Source: CALFUK01 sp964450495 (lineage in GTDB: Bacteria > Bacteroidota > Bacteroidia > Chitinophagales > Saprospiraceae). From it: a stretch of DNA of 41,933 nucleotides. This document shows positions 1-8,330 of this stretch, piece by piece. The notes beneath the pieces were generated by a model that saw only the letters and a list, made by a program, of their open reading frames with translations, searched no databases and was not told the origin of the DNA. A program made the translations under genes and the position numbers. The stretch's first letter is position 1. Each line of letters opens with the position of its first letter. The DNA is taken from NCBI GenBank assembly GCA_964450495.1, contig CAYVFU010000041.1:1-41933 (forward strand), read 5' to 3'.

Positions 1-75
1 AAGGTCTAATCCAAAGGCTCACAAGTCCGTACCTCTTGCTGTATCTAGAAAACTAACATCTATCTTAGCCCCCTT

Positions 76-954
76 ATGGCAAAAACACAAATAGAGCTCA
101 AGGAATGGTTTATCCTAGCATTCTTGAGCTTAGTGTGGGGAAGCTCATTCATACTAATAAAAAAGAGCTTAGTCGGATTCAATTTTTTTGAAATGGGATT
201 AATGCGCTCTGTTGTAGCCTTTCTCACATTCTTGCCTTTTGTCTTTTACTTCGCAAAGAAGATCACATGGAATCGATGGAAGGAATACACACTGATCGGT
301 CTTACAGGTAGTGCTATCCCTGCGTTCTTATATGCTATTGCACAAACAGAGATTAGTAGCATCGCTAGTGGCCTGCTCAATAGTTTGACACCAATGTTTA
401 CTGTTATTTTTGGACTACTCTTTTTCAAAGCAAAATCAAACCTATCTCAAATATTAGGCGTCAGTTTTGGCTTAATAGGGGCCATTATTATTATACTATA
501 TGGTAGCGAACTAGAAATTGGATCTAATCCTTATTATGCACTATTTGTCGTGGTCGGAACCATGTGTTATGCCATGAATGCAAATTTCATCAAGCATCTA
601 TTCCAAGAGGAAGAGCCAATCGTACTTGGAGCTGTTTCTTTTTTATTTATTGGAGTTCCGTTTTTCCTAATCGCCATATATATAGGTATACCAACTAAAG
701 TGATGAATGAACCCACTGCTCAATTGTCATTGTTATACGTTTCTATTTTATCCGTAATGAGCACAGTGGTTTCTCTTATATTATATTATCAATTGATTCA
801 ACGAACGACCCCCTTGTTTGCCTCTTCAGTTACTTATCTTATTCCAGTTGTCGTGTTGTTTTGGGGTGTCATAGATGGAGAGTCTTTAGTTGTCTTTCAT
901 TTTATTGGATTAGTGTTGATTATAAGTGGTGTGTATTTGGTGAGAAAGGGCTGA
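76..954 (+). CDS. EamA/DMT-family inner-membrane transporter
   Basis: A 292-residue, strongly hydrophobic protein with about ten predicted membrane helices, the usual length and helix count for the drug/metabolite transporter superfamily. The first helix carries the WGSSFILIKKSL segment typical of EamA repeats, and a second EamA-like repeat starts near residue 150 (YYALFVVVGTMCYAMNANFIKH). Family members export or import small metabolites such as amino acids or nucleosides; the substrate cannot be read from sequence. It starts at an ATG in an A-rich context and ends about 200 bp before the ribosomal protein block, which has its own promoter, so it is probably a separate transcription unit. 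Family call is confident, substrate unknown. Confidence 0.9.
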   Translation: MAKTQIELKEWFILAFLSLVWGSSFILIKKSLVGFNFFEMGLMRSVVAFLTFLPFVFYFAKKITWNRWKEYTLIGLTGSAIPAFLYAIAQTEISSIASGLLNSLTPMFTVIFGLLFFKAKSNLSQILGVSFGLIGAIIIILYGSELEIGSNPYYALFVVVGTMCYAMNANFIKHLFQEEEPIVLGAVSFLFIGVPFFLIAIYIGIPTKVMNEPTAQLSLLYVSILSVMSTVVSLILYYQLIQRTTPLFASSVTYLIPVVVLFWGVIDGESLVVFHFIGLVLIISGVYLVRKG

Positions 955-1076
955 AGAATGATCTTATTGCCAATAATATTGTGCCTACAAAAACAAGAAT
1001 GTAAAAATATGTGCGAAATATTTACTGATAATCAATTAGTTATGGCATCTCGGGTGTAAAATAATCTTGTAAAACT

Positions 1077-1106
1077 TTGGATAAGGACGAAACTACCCTA
1101 CATTTG
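1077..1106 (+). promoter_or_regulatory. Bacteroidota-type promoter for rplM operon
   Basis: A TTG at 1077-1079 is followed after 19 bp by TACATTTG at 1099-1106, an exact match to the Bacteroidota -7 consensus TAnnTTTG with the expected spacing to the -33 element. It lies about 50 bp before the rplM start codon. Inferred from consensus only; no transcript data. Confidence 0.7.
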
Positions 1107-1155
1107 CAGTCCTTTTGAAAATTTAGATCATTATTTCAGTCTAAACTAAAATATT

Positions 1156-1602
1156 GTGAAGACATTAAGTTATAAAACTCAAAGTGCTAAAAAGCACGAA
1201 ATTGACCGTAAGTGGCACATCATTGATGCCGAAGGTCAAATCGTTGGACGTATGTGTACAACGATTGCCTCGATGTTGAGAGGCAAACACAAGCCTCAGT
1301 ATACTCCACATGTGGATACTGGTGATTACATCATTGTGATCAATGCAGACAAAGTAAGATTTACCGGTAATAAAATGGATGACAAAGTATATCTGCGTTA
1401 CTCCGGTTATCCTGGTGGTCAGAAGAAGAGAACTGCAAGAGAAGCAATGGACAAAAAACCATTTTTCATTGTAGAGAATGCGGTAAGAGGTATGCTCCCT
1501 AAGAATAAATTAGGTAGAGCTATGTTTAAGAAGTTATTTGTTTATGCAGGCGGCGAACACCCACACAGTGCTCAAAAACCTGAAGAACTTAAAATATCCT
1601 AA
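1156..1602 (+). CDS. rplM: 50S ribosomal protein L13 (uL13)
   Basis: A 148-residue uL13 protein, an early-assembling component of the large ribosomal subunit. Diagnostic segments are KWHIIDAEGQIVGRM near residue 20, the TGDYIIVINADKVRFTGNK segment near 55-75, and the C-terminal GMLPKNKLGRAMFKKLFVYAGGEHPH. Length is normal. The start is a GTG at 1156 (no ATG fits), giving MKTLSYKTQSAKK as expected for Bacteroidota L13. It is the first gene of the rplM-rpsI-rpsB-tsf unit and is followed 2 bp later by rpsI, so the two are surely cotranscribed. Confidence 0.98.
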   Translation: MKTLSYKTQSAKKHEIDRKWHIIDAEGQIVGRMCTTIASMLRGKHKPQYTPHVDTGDYIIVINADKVRFTGNKMDDKVYLRYSGYPGGQKKRTAREAMDKKPFFIVENAVRGMLPKNKLGRAMFKKLFVYAGGEHPHSAQKPEELKIS

Positions 1603-1604
1603 TT

Positions 1605-1991
1605 ATGGACATGATTAATACAATCGGTCGTCGTAAAGCATCTGTAGCTAGAATATATATGAAAGCAGGTACAGGTGTAATTACAGTTAACGGTAAAGAT
1701 TACAAGGAATATTTTCCTATACCAAACATGCAATTATCAATCACTGATCCTTTTACTACTGTGGAAACAGAAGGTCAATACGACATCAAAGCGAATGTCA
1801 AAGGTGGTGGATTTAAAGGTCAAGCTGAAGCCATCAGAATGGCCATATCCAGAGCGTTGGTTCAGTTGAACGAAGATTTTAGAAAACCTCTAAAGGCCAA
1901 AAAATACCTAATGAGGGATGCCAGAGTTGTTGAACGTAAGAAATACGGTAAGCCTAAAGCAAGAAAGAGCTTCCAGTTTTCAAAGCGTTAA
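1605..1991 (+). CDS. rpsI: 30S ribosomal protein S9 (uS9)
   Basis: A 128-residue uS9 protein of the small subunit head, whose C-terminal tail reaches the P-site tRNA. The N-terminal TIGRRKASVARIYMKAG, the central GGGFKGQAEAIRMAISRAL, and the C-terminal KKYGKPKARKSFQFSKR ending in Lys-Arg are all diagnostic. Two in-frame ATGs exist (1605 and 1611); either would give a normal N-terminus. It lies 2 bp after rplM, the common L13-S9 pair. Confidence 0.98.
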   Translation: MDMINTIGRRKASVARIYMKAGTGVITVNGKDYKEYFPIPNMQLSITDPFTTVETEGQYDIKANVKGGGFKGQAEAIRMAISRALVQLNEDFRKPLKAKKYLMRDARVVERKKYGKPKARKSFQFSKR

Positions 1992-2027
1992 TGCACTATT
2001 ATTTTATATCCATTTTAATTGTAAAAA

Positions 2028-2747
2028 ATGAATAAGCCAGAATATAAAGAATTATTAGATGCAGGTGCTCACTTTGGCCACATGAAGAAGAAGTGGAATC
2101 CAAAGATGAAGCCTTACATTTTCATGGAAAGAAAAGGTATCCATATCATCGATTTGAATCGGACGATGGAGTGCATGGAAAAAGCTGCATCAGCTATGAA
2201 ACAAATAGCTAAGTCAGGAAGAAAAATCATGTTTGTCGCGACTAAAAAACAAGCAAGAGATATCGTAAGAAGTGCTGCTGAAGAAATCAACATGCCATAC
2301 GTTACTGACAGATGGTTGGGAGGAATGATGACAAACTTTGCTACCATAAGAAGATCTGTAAAGAAAATGCAGAATATTGAAAAAATGTTAGCTGGTGGTC
2401 AAGCAACTTCATTGACCAAAAAAGAAAAATTGACTCTTTCAAGAGAGAAAGCAAAACTTGATAAAGTGCTTAGCGGTATTTCAAAATTAAACCGTTTGCC
2501 AGCAGCTATTTTTATTGTTGATACAGTACATGAGCACATAGCGATCAAAGAAGCTACCAAGTTGAACATTAAGACGTTTGCAATGGTAGATACTAATTCT
2601 GATCCTAATCAAGTTGACTTTCCTATTCCAGCTAACGATGATGCATCTAAATCGATTAAAGTTGTTACAGAATATGTAGCAAATGCAATCAAAGAAGGCT
2701 TGGCTGAGAGAAAGAAGATGAAAGAGGAAACAGCTCCGGCTAGTTAA
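2028..2747 (+). CDS. rpsB: 30S ribosomal protein S2 (uS2)
   Basis: A 239-residue uS2 protein of the small ribosomal subunit. Signature segments are LLDAGAHFGHMKKKWNPKM near residues 9-27, the DRWLGGMMTNFATIRRS stretch near 92-108, and AIFIVDTVHEHIAIKEATKLNI near 160-181. Length fits the family. It follows rpsI by 36 bp and precedes tsf, the rpsB-tsf order found in most bacteria. Confidence 0.98.
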   Translation: MNKPEYKELLDAGAHFGHMKKKWNPKMKPYIFMERKGIHIIDLNRTMECMEKAASAMKQIAKSGRKIMFVATKKQARDIVRSAAEEINMPYVTDRWLGGMMTNFATIRRSVKKMQNIEKMLAGGQATSLTKKEKLTLSREKAKLDKVLSGISKLNRLPAAIFIVDTVHEHIAIKEATKLNIKTFAMVDTNSDPNQVDFPIPANDDASKSIKVVTEYVANAIKEGLAERKKMKEETAPAS

Positions 2748-2781
2748 TTAACATTATTTTTTAAAGCTAAAATTGTAACAA

Positions 2782-3759
2782 ATGAGTATTTCAGCACAAG
2801 ACGTCAAGAAGTTGAGGGACATGACTGGAGCGGGGATGATGGATTGCAAAAAAGCCCTGACAGAATCTGGTGGAGATCTAGATGGCGCAATAGATTACCT
2901 TAGAAAAAAAGGTCAGAAGGTAGCCGCAAAAAGAGCAGATAGAGAAGCAAATGAGGGAGTTGTAATAGCTGCTACTAATGATGACGGTTCTAAAGGAATA
3001 ATCGTAAGTGTAAGTTGTGAAACAGATTTCGTAGCTAAAAATGAAGATTTCCAAAATTTCGTTAAAAGCATAGCTAAGGCAGCATTGGAAAATTTCCCTG
3101 CAGATAAAGAAGCTCTCTTGGCACTGCCATTAGATGGTGCAACAATTGGAGATAAGTTGATAGACTATACTGGGAAAATTGGAGAAAAGATTGAAGCGTC
3201 AAAGTATGAGCGCTTGGAAGGAGAAAAAATAGCTTCATACATCCACGCAGGTTCTAAAATAGGTGTTTTAGTTTCTTATAAAGATGGAGGTAAAGATGGT
3301 GCAGATCAGTTTTTCAAAGGAATGGCTATGCACATTGCTGCAATGAGTCCTTCTATACTTCACTATACACAGTTCGAAGCTGATTACATAGCTAAGGAAA
3401 CGGAAGCTTATCAAAATCAAATTAAAATTGAAAATGAAGAGCGTGAGCGTTTAGGCAAGCATTTATTAAACGTACCAAAGTTTGTGAGTCAAGTTCAATT
3501 GACTGACGATGTGATGAGTGCAGCTGCAGATAGCATCAGAGAAGAGTTGAAAGCAGAAGGTAAGCCTGAGCAAATCTGGGATAAGATTCTTCCTGGAAAG
3601 TTAGAGAGATTCGTAGCAGATAATACACTTTTAGATAAAGAACACTGTCTACTCAATCAGAACTATGCACTTGATGATAGCAAAAGTGTCGAAGCAGCCA
3701 TTGCTGATTTCAATGCAGATGCATCCGTAGTAGAATTTAAAAGAGTTGCTGTTGGATAA
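2782..3759 (+). CDS. tsf: Elongation factor Ts
   Basis: A 325-residue EF-Ts, the guanine nucleotide exchange factor that regenerates EF-Tu-GTP. The N-terminal UBA-like domain (VKKLRDMTGAGMMDCKKAL, residues about 8-26) is intact, followed by the core motif SCETDFVAKNEDFQNFV near 77-93 and the MHIAAMSP segment near 185-193. The protein is longer than the E. coli one (283 residues), with extra sequence in the second half of the core. It is the last gene of the block and is followed by a strong terminator at 3797-3826. Confidence 0.98.
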   Translation: MSISAQDVKKLRDMTGAGMMDCKKALTESGGDLDGAIDYLRKKGQKVAAKRADREANEGVVIAATNDDGSKGIIVSVSCETDFVAKNEDFQNFVKSIAKAALENFPADKEALLALPLDGATIGDKLIDYTGKIGEKIEASKYERLEGEKIASYIHAGSKIGVLVSYKDGGKDGADQFFKGMAMHIAAMSPSILHYTQFEADYIAKETEAYQNQIKIENEERERLGKHLLNVPKFVSQVQLTDDVMSAAADSIREELKAEGKPEQIWDKILPGKLERFVADNTLLDKEHCLLNQNYALDDSKSVEAAIADFNADASVVEFKRVAVG

Positions 3760-3796
3760 TTTCGAAGCTAACTCTTAATAAAGATGATAAAGTAAG

Positions 3797-3826
3797 AAGC
3801 GGTTAATTTTTAACCGCTTTTTTTTT
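3797..3826 (+). terminator. Intrinsic terminator after tsf
   Basis: A perfect 10-bp stem, AAGCGGTTAA (3797-3806) with TTAACCGCTT (3810-3819), has a 3-nt loop and runs into an uninterrupted T tract through 3826. It ends the rplM-rpsI-rpsB-tsf transcript. Confidence 0.93.
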
Positions 3827-3834
3827 GCATACTA

Positions 3835-3865
3835 TTGAAGTCAACCGTTGATTTGTTTACATTTG
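3835..3865 (+). promoter_or_regulatory. Bacteroidota-type promoter for pyrH
   Basis: TTG at 3835-3837 is separated by 20 bp from TACATTTG (3858-3865), which matches the TAnnTTTG -7 consensus exactly. It is placed just downstream of the tsf terminator and 59 bp before the pyrH ATG, so pyrH probably has its own transcript. Confidence 0.65.
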
Positions 3866-3924
3866 AGCAGAAATAAGACAGACTGCCACATAAACACACT
3901 TGAAAGTATATCTAAAAAATTTAT

Positions 3925-4644
3925 ATGGCACTTAAATACAAACGAATACTTCTAAAACTAAGCGGTGAATCCCTTATGGGGAAGAATGAGTTTGGTATTG
4001 ATCCTGCAATGCTCGTCCATTACGCCAAACAAATAAAAGAAATTGTTGATCTCGGAGTTGAAGTAGCAATCGTGATTGGCGGCGGCAATATCTTCAGAGG
4101 CTTACAAGCACAAGAAAGTGGCATAGAAAGAGTCCAAGGTGATTATATGGGAATGCTTGCCACATGCATCAATGGTATGGCTCTCCAAAGTTCGTTGGAA
4201 GCTAAAGGCGTATATACACGTTTAGTATCTGCCATAGAAATACGACAAGTTGCTGAACCATACATCAGACGTCGAGCAATCAGACACTTAGAAAAAGGTA
4301 GAGTCGTGATTTTCTCTTCTGGAACAGGTAGTCCTTATTTTACTACAGATTCTGCTGCTGCACTTCGTGCCAATGAAATAAACGCAGACGTCATCCTAAA
4401 AGGCACAAGAGTTGATGGCATTTATTCTGCAGACCCAGAGAAATTTCCTGATGCAGAACGCTATTCTCGCATTTCGTTTGCCAAAGTCATCAGCATGGGA
4501 CTTGGTGTTATGGATATGACAGCTTTCACCATTTGCCAAGAAAATGATTTGCCGATTGTTGTATTTGACATTACAGATGACATCAATAACATGTCTTTGA
4601 TCGTCAAGGGAGAACAGGTAGGTACTTTGGTGGAGACGTACTAA
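3925..4644 (+). CDS. pyrH: UMP kinase
   Basis: A 239-residue bacterial UMP kinase of the amino acid kinase fold; it phosphorylates UMP to UDP in pyrimidine nucleotide synthesis. Visible motifs are LKLSGESLMG near the N-terminus, VIGGGNIFRG near 51-60, and the GTGSPYFTTDSAAALRA nucleotide-binding stretch near 133-149. Full length, with an ATG start at 3925. In many bacteria pyrH is followed by frr (ribosome recycling factor); here frr is absent and a regulator remnant follows instead. Confidence 0.97.
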   Translation: MALKYKRILLKLSGESLMGKNEFGIDPAMLVHYAKQIKEIVDLGVEVAIVIGGGNIFRGLQAQESGIERVQGDYMGMLATCINGMALQSSLEAKGVYTRLVSAIEIRQVAEPYIRRRAIRHLEKGRVVIFSSGTGSPYFTTDSAAALRANEINADVILKGTRVDGIYSADPEKFPDAERYSRISFAKVISMGLGVMDMTAFTICQENDLPIVVFDITDDINNMSLIVKGEQVGTLVETY

Positions 4645-4721
4645 GTTAGTATTAAGGCCAATACAAACCACGACTTTCATAAATACCGATACTATCTCAG
4701 CTGAGTTCACTCATCTATTAG

Positions 4722-4903
4722 GTTAATTGTCTTGCTAGCATTTGGCTAACAAACAAATTTATCACCATTCGGGAACAAGAGATCCTGGATCTTATTGCGC
4801 ACGAATACTCCGCAAAGAAATTGCCTCTGAGCTACATGTGAGTTATGAGACTGTCCAGTCACATCGTAAAAGCCTATTAAGAAAACTTGCAGTACTTAAA
4901 TAA
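4722..4903 (+). pseudogene. Remnant of LuxR-type HTH regulator, frameshifted
   Basis: Two adjoining reading frames together encode the C-terminal end of a LuxR/NarL-type DNA-binding domain. The first (about 4743-4811) reads TNKFITIREQEILDLIAHEYS, the usual start of the HTH. The second, shifted at about 4812-4814, reads KEIASELHVSYETVQSHRK followed by SLLRKLAVLK and a TAA at 4901-4903. Joined across one base change in phase they form the canonical order T-x-REQEIL-x-LIA ... KEIA-x-EL-x-VS-x-ETV-x-SH-x-LLRKL. No receiver or sensor domain precedes it; the in-frame stop is at 4719-4721. This is therefore a decayed 3' end of a response regulator gene. Confidence 0.75.
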
Positions 4904-5074
4904 ATGATTTTTCACCAAAATTCAAGGCATAGTAATGAATGCTCGCCATATTACAAGATACTCAATAAAAACAATTCACAAAAAGCCTAACCATCCATAT
5001 TTTGGGTGCATTCATCGATAAAATTCATTTTGATGCAACCTTTTTAACATTTTTGTCGTCCATTGATATGTAGC

Positions 5075-5755
5075 ATGATAAGACTGAAAAACATCAATAA
5101 ATCATACAAAACAGAATTCACTAGCTTGCATGTCCTCAAAGGCATTGACTTAGAGATCGGTGAAGGCGAATTTGTATCGATTATGGGCCAATCTGGTTCT
5201 GGGAAATCAACTCTTCTAAACATCTTGGGTATTCTGGATGATTATGACGAAGGAGAATATTATTTGAATGGTAATCTGATCAAAGATTTATCACAAGCCA
5301 AACAAGCCAATTATAGGAATAACTTCATTGGTTTTGTGTTTCAATCATTCAACCTACTTCCATTTAAGACTGCCAAAGAAAACGTTGCTCTACCTTTGTA
5401 TTATCAAAAAATGCCAAGAAAAGAAAGACAGGAATTAGCAGTAGAATATCTGGACCAAGTCGGCTTGAAAGACTGGGCTGATCATTATCCAAATCAAATG
5501 TCTGGTGGTCAACAACAAAGAGTTGCAATAGCTCGTGCACTAATTAGCAATCCGAAAGTCATTCTAGCGGATGAACCTACTGGTGCATTAGATTCTAAAA
5601 CTTCAGATGAAGTCATGGATATCTTTAGAAAATTTAATACAGAACAAGGCATAACCTTTATTATCGTTACGCACGAAATGGAAGTTGCTGAATCTACAGG
5701 AAGAATTATTCATATCAAAGATGGTTTAATCGAAAATAAGTTAGTCAGTGTTTGA
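5075..5755 (+). CDS. MacB-type ABC transporter ATPase
   Basis: A 226-residue ATPase of the MacB/LolD class. Walker A is GQSGSGKST, the Q-loop is FQSFNLLPFKTAKENV, the signature is SGGQQQR, and Walker B is VILADEPTGALDS followed by the H-loop THE. It energises the two permeases that follow. A start at TTG 5063 is possible but the ATG at 5075 gives the standard MIRLKNINKSY N-terminus. The 3' end overlaps the next gene by 8 bp, indicating translational coupling. The operon (ATPase, permease, permease, adaptor) resembles tripartite MacAB exporters of peptides, antibiotics or lipoprotein-like cargo; the cargo is unknown. Confidence 0.95.
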   Translation: MIRLKNINKSYKTEFTSLHVLKGIDLEIGEGEFVSIMGQSGSGKSTLLNILGILDDYDEGEYYLNGNLIKDLSQAKQANYRNNFIGFVFQSFNLLPFKTAKENVALPLYYQKMPRKERQELAVEYLDQVGLKDWADHYPNQMSGGQQQRVAIARALISNPKVILADEPTGALDSKTSDEVMDIFRKFNTEQGITFIIVTHEMEVAESTGRIIHIKDGLIENKLVSV

Positions 5756-6971
5756 TTTAGATAAGTGGACGGAAATATTGGAGTCGGTCAATCGGCATAA
5801 ATTGAGAACTACCCTTACAGCTTTCGGTGTGTTTTGGGGAATATTCATGCTTGTTCTATTGATGGGTGCTGGCAATGGTTTATTTAATTCTATTAAATAT
5901 GAATTTTCTGACGTAGCTACGAATAGCATTTGGTTATCTCCTGGTCGGACATCAAAACCATATAAAGGCCTTAACAAAGGACGAAGAATAAAATTTGACA
6001 ATACAGACTATGAATTTCTACGCGACAATTTTGATGGTGTAGATGAAATAACTGGTCGATTTTACATTACTGGGAACCGACAAGTGGTGTACAAAGACAA
6101 AAATTTATCCTACTCTATTAACTCTATCCATCCATCATTCAAAACGATGGAAAATATGACCGTTACTGCTGGTAGATTCTTAACAGATGAAGATTTAAAA
6201 CATCATCGAAAGGTATGTATCATTGGTAATATTGTACGAGACAATCTGTTTGAAGATGAAGATCCAATTGGAAAAGAGATAAATGTAGGAGGTATAGTAT
6301 ACACTGTTATCGGTACATTTTACGATATCGATGATTGGGTAATGAAAAATATATACATTCCAATTACAACTGCACAAAAAGTATATTCCGGTAATCGTCA
6401 ATTGAATAGAATCATGTTTACGACAACAGGATTAACTGTTGAAGAAGTAAGCAAAATTGAAAAAGAAGTTGCTGTGGCATTTGCTGGTAGAAAAAACTTT
6501 GATGTCACTGACCGGCGAGCCATATGGTCAGAAAACAATGCCGAAGATTTTGAAGAATTTGCTTCATTAATGTTAGCCATTAAAGGGATCATTTGGTTAG
6601 TGGGTATATTCTCTATGATTGCAGGAGTCATTGGAGTAAGCAATATTATGCTGATCATTGTCAAAGACAGAACAAAAGAAATTGGTATTCGAAAATCATT
6701 GGGTGCCACACCCGTGTCAATCATCACGATGATTCTGCAAGAGTCCATTCTAATTACATCAGTCGCAGGTTTCATTGGAGTTGGTTTGGGTGTCTTAGTT
6801 ATAGGAAGTATGAGTGGAATCAAATCAGACTTTTTTCGCACACCTCACGTAGATATATCAGTGGTCTTAATTGCCACGCTAATATTAATTTTATCTGGAG
6901 CGCTAGCAGGTTTAATTCCTGCCATGAAAGCTGCCCGCATTAATCCAGTTATTGCAATGAAAGCCGATTGA
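5748..6971 (+). CDS. MacB-like ABC permease, first paralogue
   Basis: A 407-residue permease with the MacB/FtsX layout: an N-terminal membrane helix (LRTTLTAFGVFWGIFMLVLLMGAG, about residues 18-41), a large periplasmic MacB_PCD domain (about 45-270), and three C-terminal helices in an FtsX domain. The cytoplasmic coupling segment VKDRTKEIGIRKSLGATP is conserved. The start is a GTG at 5748 inside the end of the ATPase gene. The next permease begins 1 bp after its stop. The two permeases share the N-terminal DKWxEIL ... NKLRT pattern and the C-terminal KAARINPVIAMK-like ending, so they are paralogues and may form a heterodimer. Confidence 0.93.
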   Translation: MFDLDKWTEILESVNRHKLRTTLTAFGVFWGIFMLVLLMGAGNGLFNSIKYEFSDVATNSIWLSPGRTSKPYKGLNKGRRIKFDNTDYEFLRDNFDGVDEITGRFYITGNRQVVYKDKNLSYSINSIHPSFKTMENMTVTAGRFLTDEDLKHHRKVCIIGNIVRDNLFEDEDPIGKEINVGGIVYTVIGTFYDIDDWVMKNIYIPITTAQKVYSGNRQLNRIMFTTTGLTVEEVSKIEKEVAVAFAGRKNFDVTDRRAIWSENNAEDFEEFASLMLAIKGIIWLVGIFSMIAGVIGVSNIMLIIVKDRTKEIGIRKSLGATPVSIITMILQESILITSVAGFIGVGLGVLVIGSMSGIKSDFFRTPHVDISVVLIATLILILSGALAGLIPAMKAARINPVIAMKAD

Positions 6972-6972
6972 T

Positions 6973-8226
6973 ATGAAGATTATAGATAGAGATAAGTGGC
7001 AAGAAATATTAGCAACTATTCGCAAAAACAAATTGCGAACGTTCCTTACGGCACTAGGCGTCTTTTGGGGAATTTTCATGCTTGTCTTTTTACTCGGCAT
7101 GGGCAAAGGATTAGAAAATGGTGTCTTACAAGATTTTGGTAGTGCTGCTAGTAATGTCATGTATGTTTGGCCACAACGCACCACAAAACCATTTGATGGC
7201 TATTCAGCTGGCAGAAGATTAAGATTCAACCAAGATGATTTAGCCGCATTAAAGAGAGAATTACCTGAAATAGAAAATTTAGCACCAAGAGCCCACCTTG
7301 GCAGCCAACCTGTTAATTATAAAGACATACAAGAAATGTATGAGATTCGGGGTGAACAAACGGAGATGCCAAAAGTACAGGCTCTTGTCATTCACAAAGG
7401 CAGATACATCAACGAAGCTGATTTAAAAGAAAGAAGAAAAGTTGCTGCAATTGGAACAAGAGTAGCCACCTTATTTTTCGGAGAAGAAGATCCTATTGGC
7501 GAGCACATACGTATACGAGGAGTCGATTTTAAAGTGATCGGTACTTATGGTCCAGAACAATTAAAACCTTGGAATCAAGACGATACAGAATCAGTGGTCA
7601 TTCCTTTAACGACAATGGATCAAGCCTTTGGTACTAAAGGAGAGATAGACTACTTCGCTTGTTTAGTAAAAGAAGAATACAAAGTAGCGGCTATAGAAGA
7701 CAGACTAAAAGGTATTTTAAAAGCACGCCACCATGTCCATCCTGATGATATAGAAGCTGTTGGAGGATTTAATTTACAAAAAGCTTTTTCGCAAATGCAA
7801 GGATTGTTTTTAGGCATCAAATTATTTTTATGGTTTGTGGGCATAGGTACGCTTATCGCTGGAATAGTTGGTGTCAGTAATATAATGCTGATCATTGTCA
7901 AAGAAAGAACAAAAGAAATAGGCATACGAAAAGCACTTGGCGCAACACCAGGTTCGATAGTCAATATGATCTTAACAGAGTCAATATTTATAACTGCATT
8001 ATCCGGTTATTTAGGTTTGGCAATTGGCTCACTAATTATAGGAGGCATCAGTTATCTGATGTACGCAAATGACATCGATGTACAGAATTTTTATAATCCA
8101 GAAGTGGACGTACGTGTTGCCATATTTGCCATCCTGGTACTAATTATTGCGGGTCTTTTTGCTGGATGGATTCCAGCACGACAGGCTTCAAAAGTAAATC
8201 CAGTGATTGCGCTTAAAGATGAATAA
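6973..8226 (+). CDS. MacB-like ABC permease, second paralogue
   Basis: A 417-residue permease with the same architecture as its upstream neighbour: one N-terminal helix (LRTFLTALGVFWGIFMLVFL), a periplasmic domain of roughly 230 residues, then three helices with the FtsX coupling motif VKERTKEIGIRKALGATP and the ending ARQASKVNPVIALKDE. The periplasmic domain has diverged strongly from the first permease while the membrane and coupling parts are similar, as expected for two halves of one exporter with different external contacts. It follows with a 1-bp gap, so translation is probably coupled. Confidence 0.93.
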   Translation: MKIIDRDKWQEILATIRKNKLRTFLTALGVFWGIFMLVFLLGMGKGLENGVLQDFGSAASNVMYVWPQRTTKPFDGYSAGRRLRFNQDDLAALKRELPEIENLAPRAHLGSQPVNYKDIQEMYEIRGEQTEMPKVQALVIHKGRYINEADLKERRKVAAIGTRVATLFFGEEDPIGEHIRIRGVDFKVIGTYGPEQLKPWNQDDTESVVIPLTTMDQAFGTKGEIDYFACLVKEEYKVAAIEDRLKGILKARHHVHPDDIEAVGGFNLQKAFSQMQGLFLGIKLFLWFVGIGTLIAGIVGVSNIMLIIVKERTKEIGIRKALGATPGSIVNMILTESIFITALSGYLGLAIGSLIIGGISYLMYANDIDVQNFYNPEVDVRVAIFAILVLIIAGLFAGWIPARQASKVNPVIALKDE

Positions 8227-8231
8227 ATAAA

Positions 8232-8313
8232 CAATGGGTCATGATCCATTGGAGATATAAAGATAAAATTTCCATAGAGGCTTAATGCCTCCAAGGGGTC
8301 ATGACCCCCTTGG
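8232..8313. repeat. Pair of near-palindromic intergenic repeats, locus A
   Basis: Two copies of a GGGTCATGA-centred dyad occur between permease and adaptor. Copy 1 (8232-8252) pairs CAATGG with CCATTG. Copy 2 (8291-8313) is a near-perfect palindrome around TCATGA with CCAAGGGG and CCCCTTGG arms, followed by GGAATTTAAT. A separate hairpin, GAGGC-TTAAT-GCCTC (8277-8291), lies between them. The same element recurs as a pair at 25851-25930 with nearly the same spacing (59 versus 57 bp). Confidence 0.7.
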
Positions 8314-8330
8314 AATTTAATACTATTAAT

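Noticed and set aside
2..94. Open frame at the left edge on the plus strand
   Set aside because: About 30 codons with no recognisable motif, overlapping the EamA start; could be the end of an upstream gene but nothing supports it.
4396..4710. 104-codon minus-strand frame over the pyrH 3' end
   Set aside because: Antisense shadow of a well-defined kinase gene; no motif.
8301..8330. N-terminal extension of the adaptor protein
   Set aside because: These codons are the repeat copy itself; the membrane anchor begins properly at ATG 8331.
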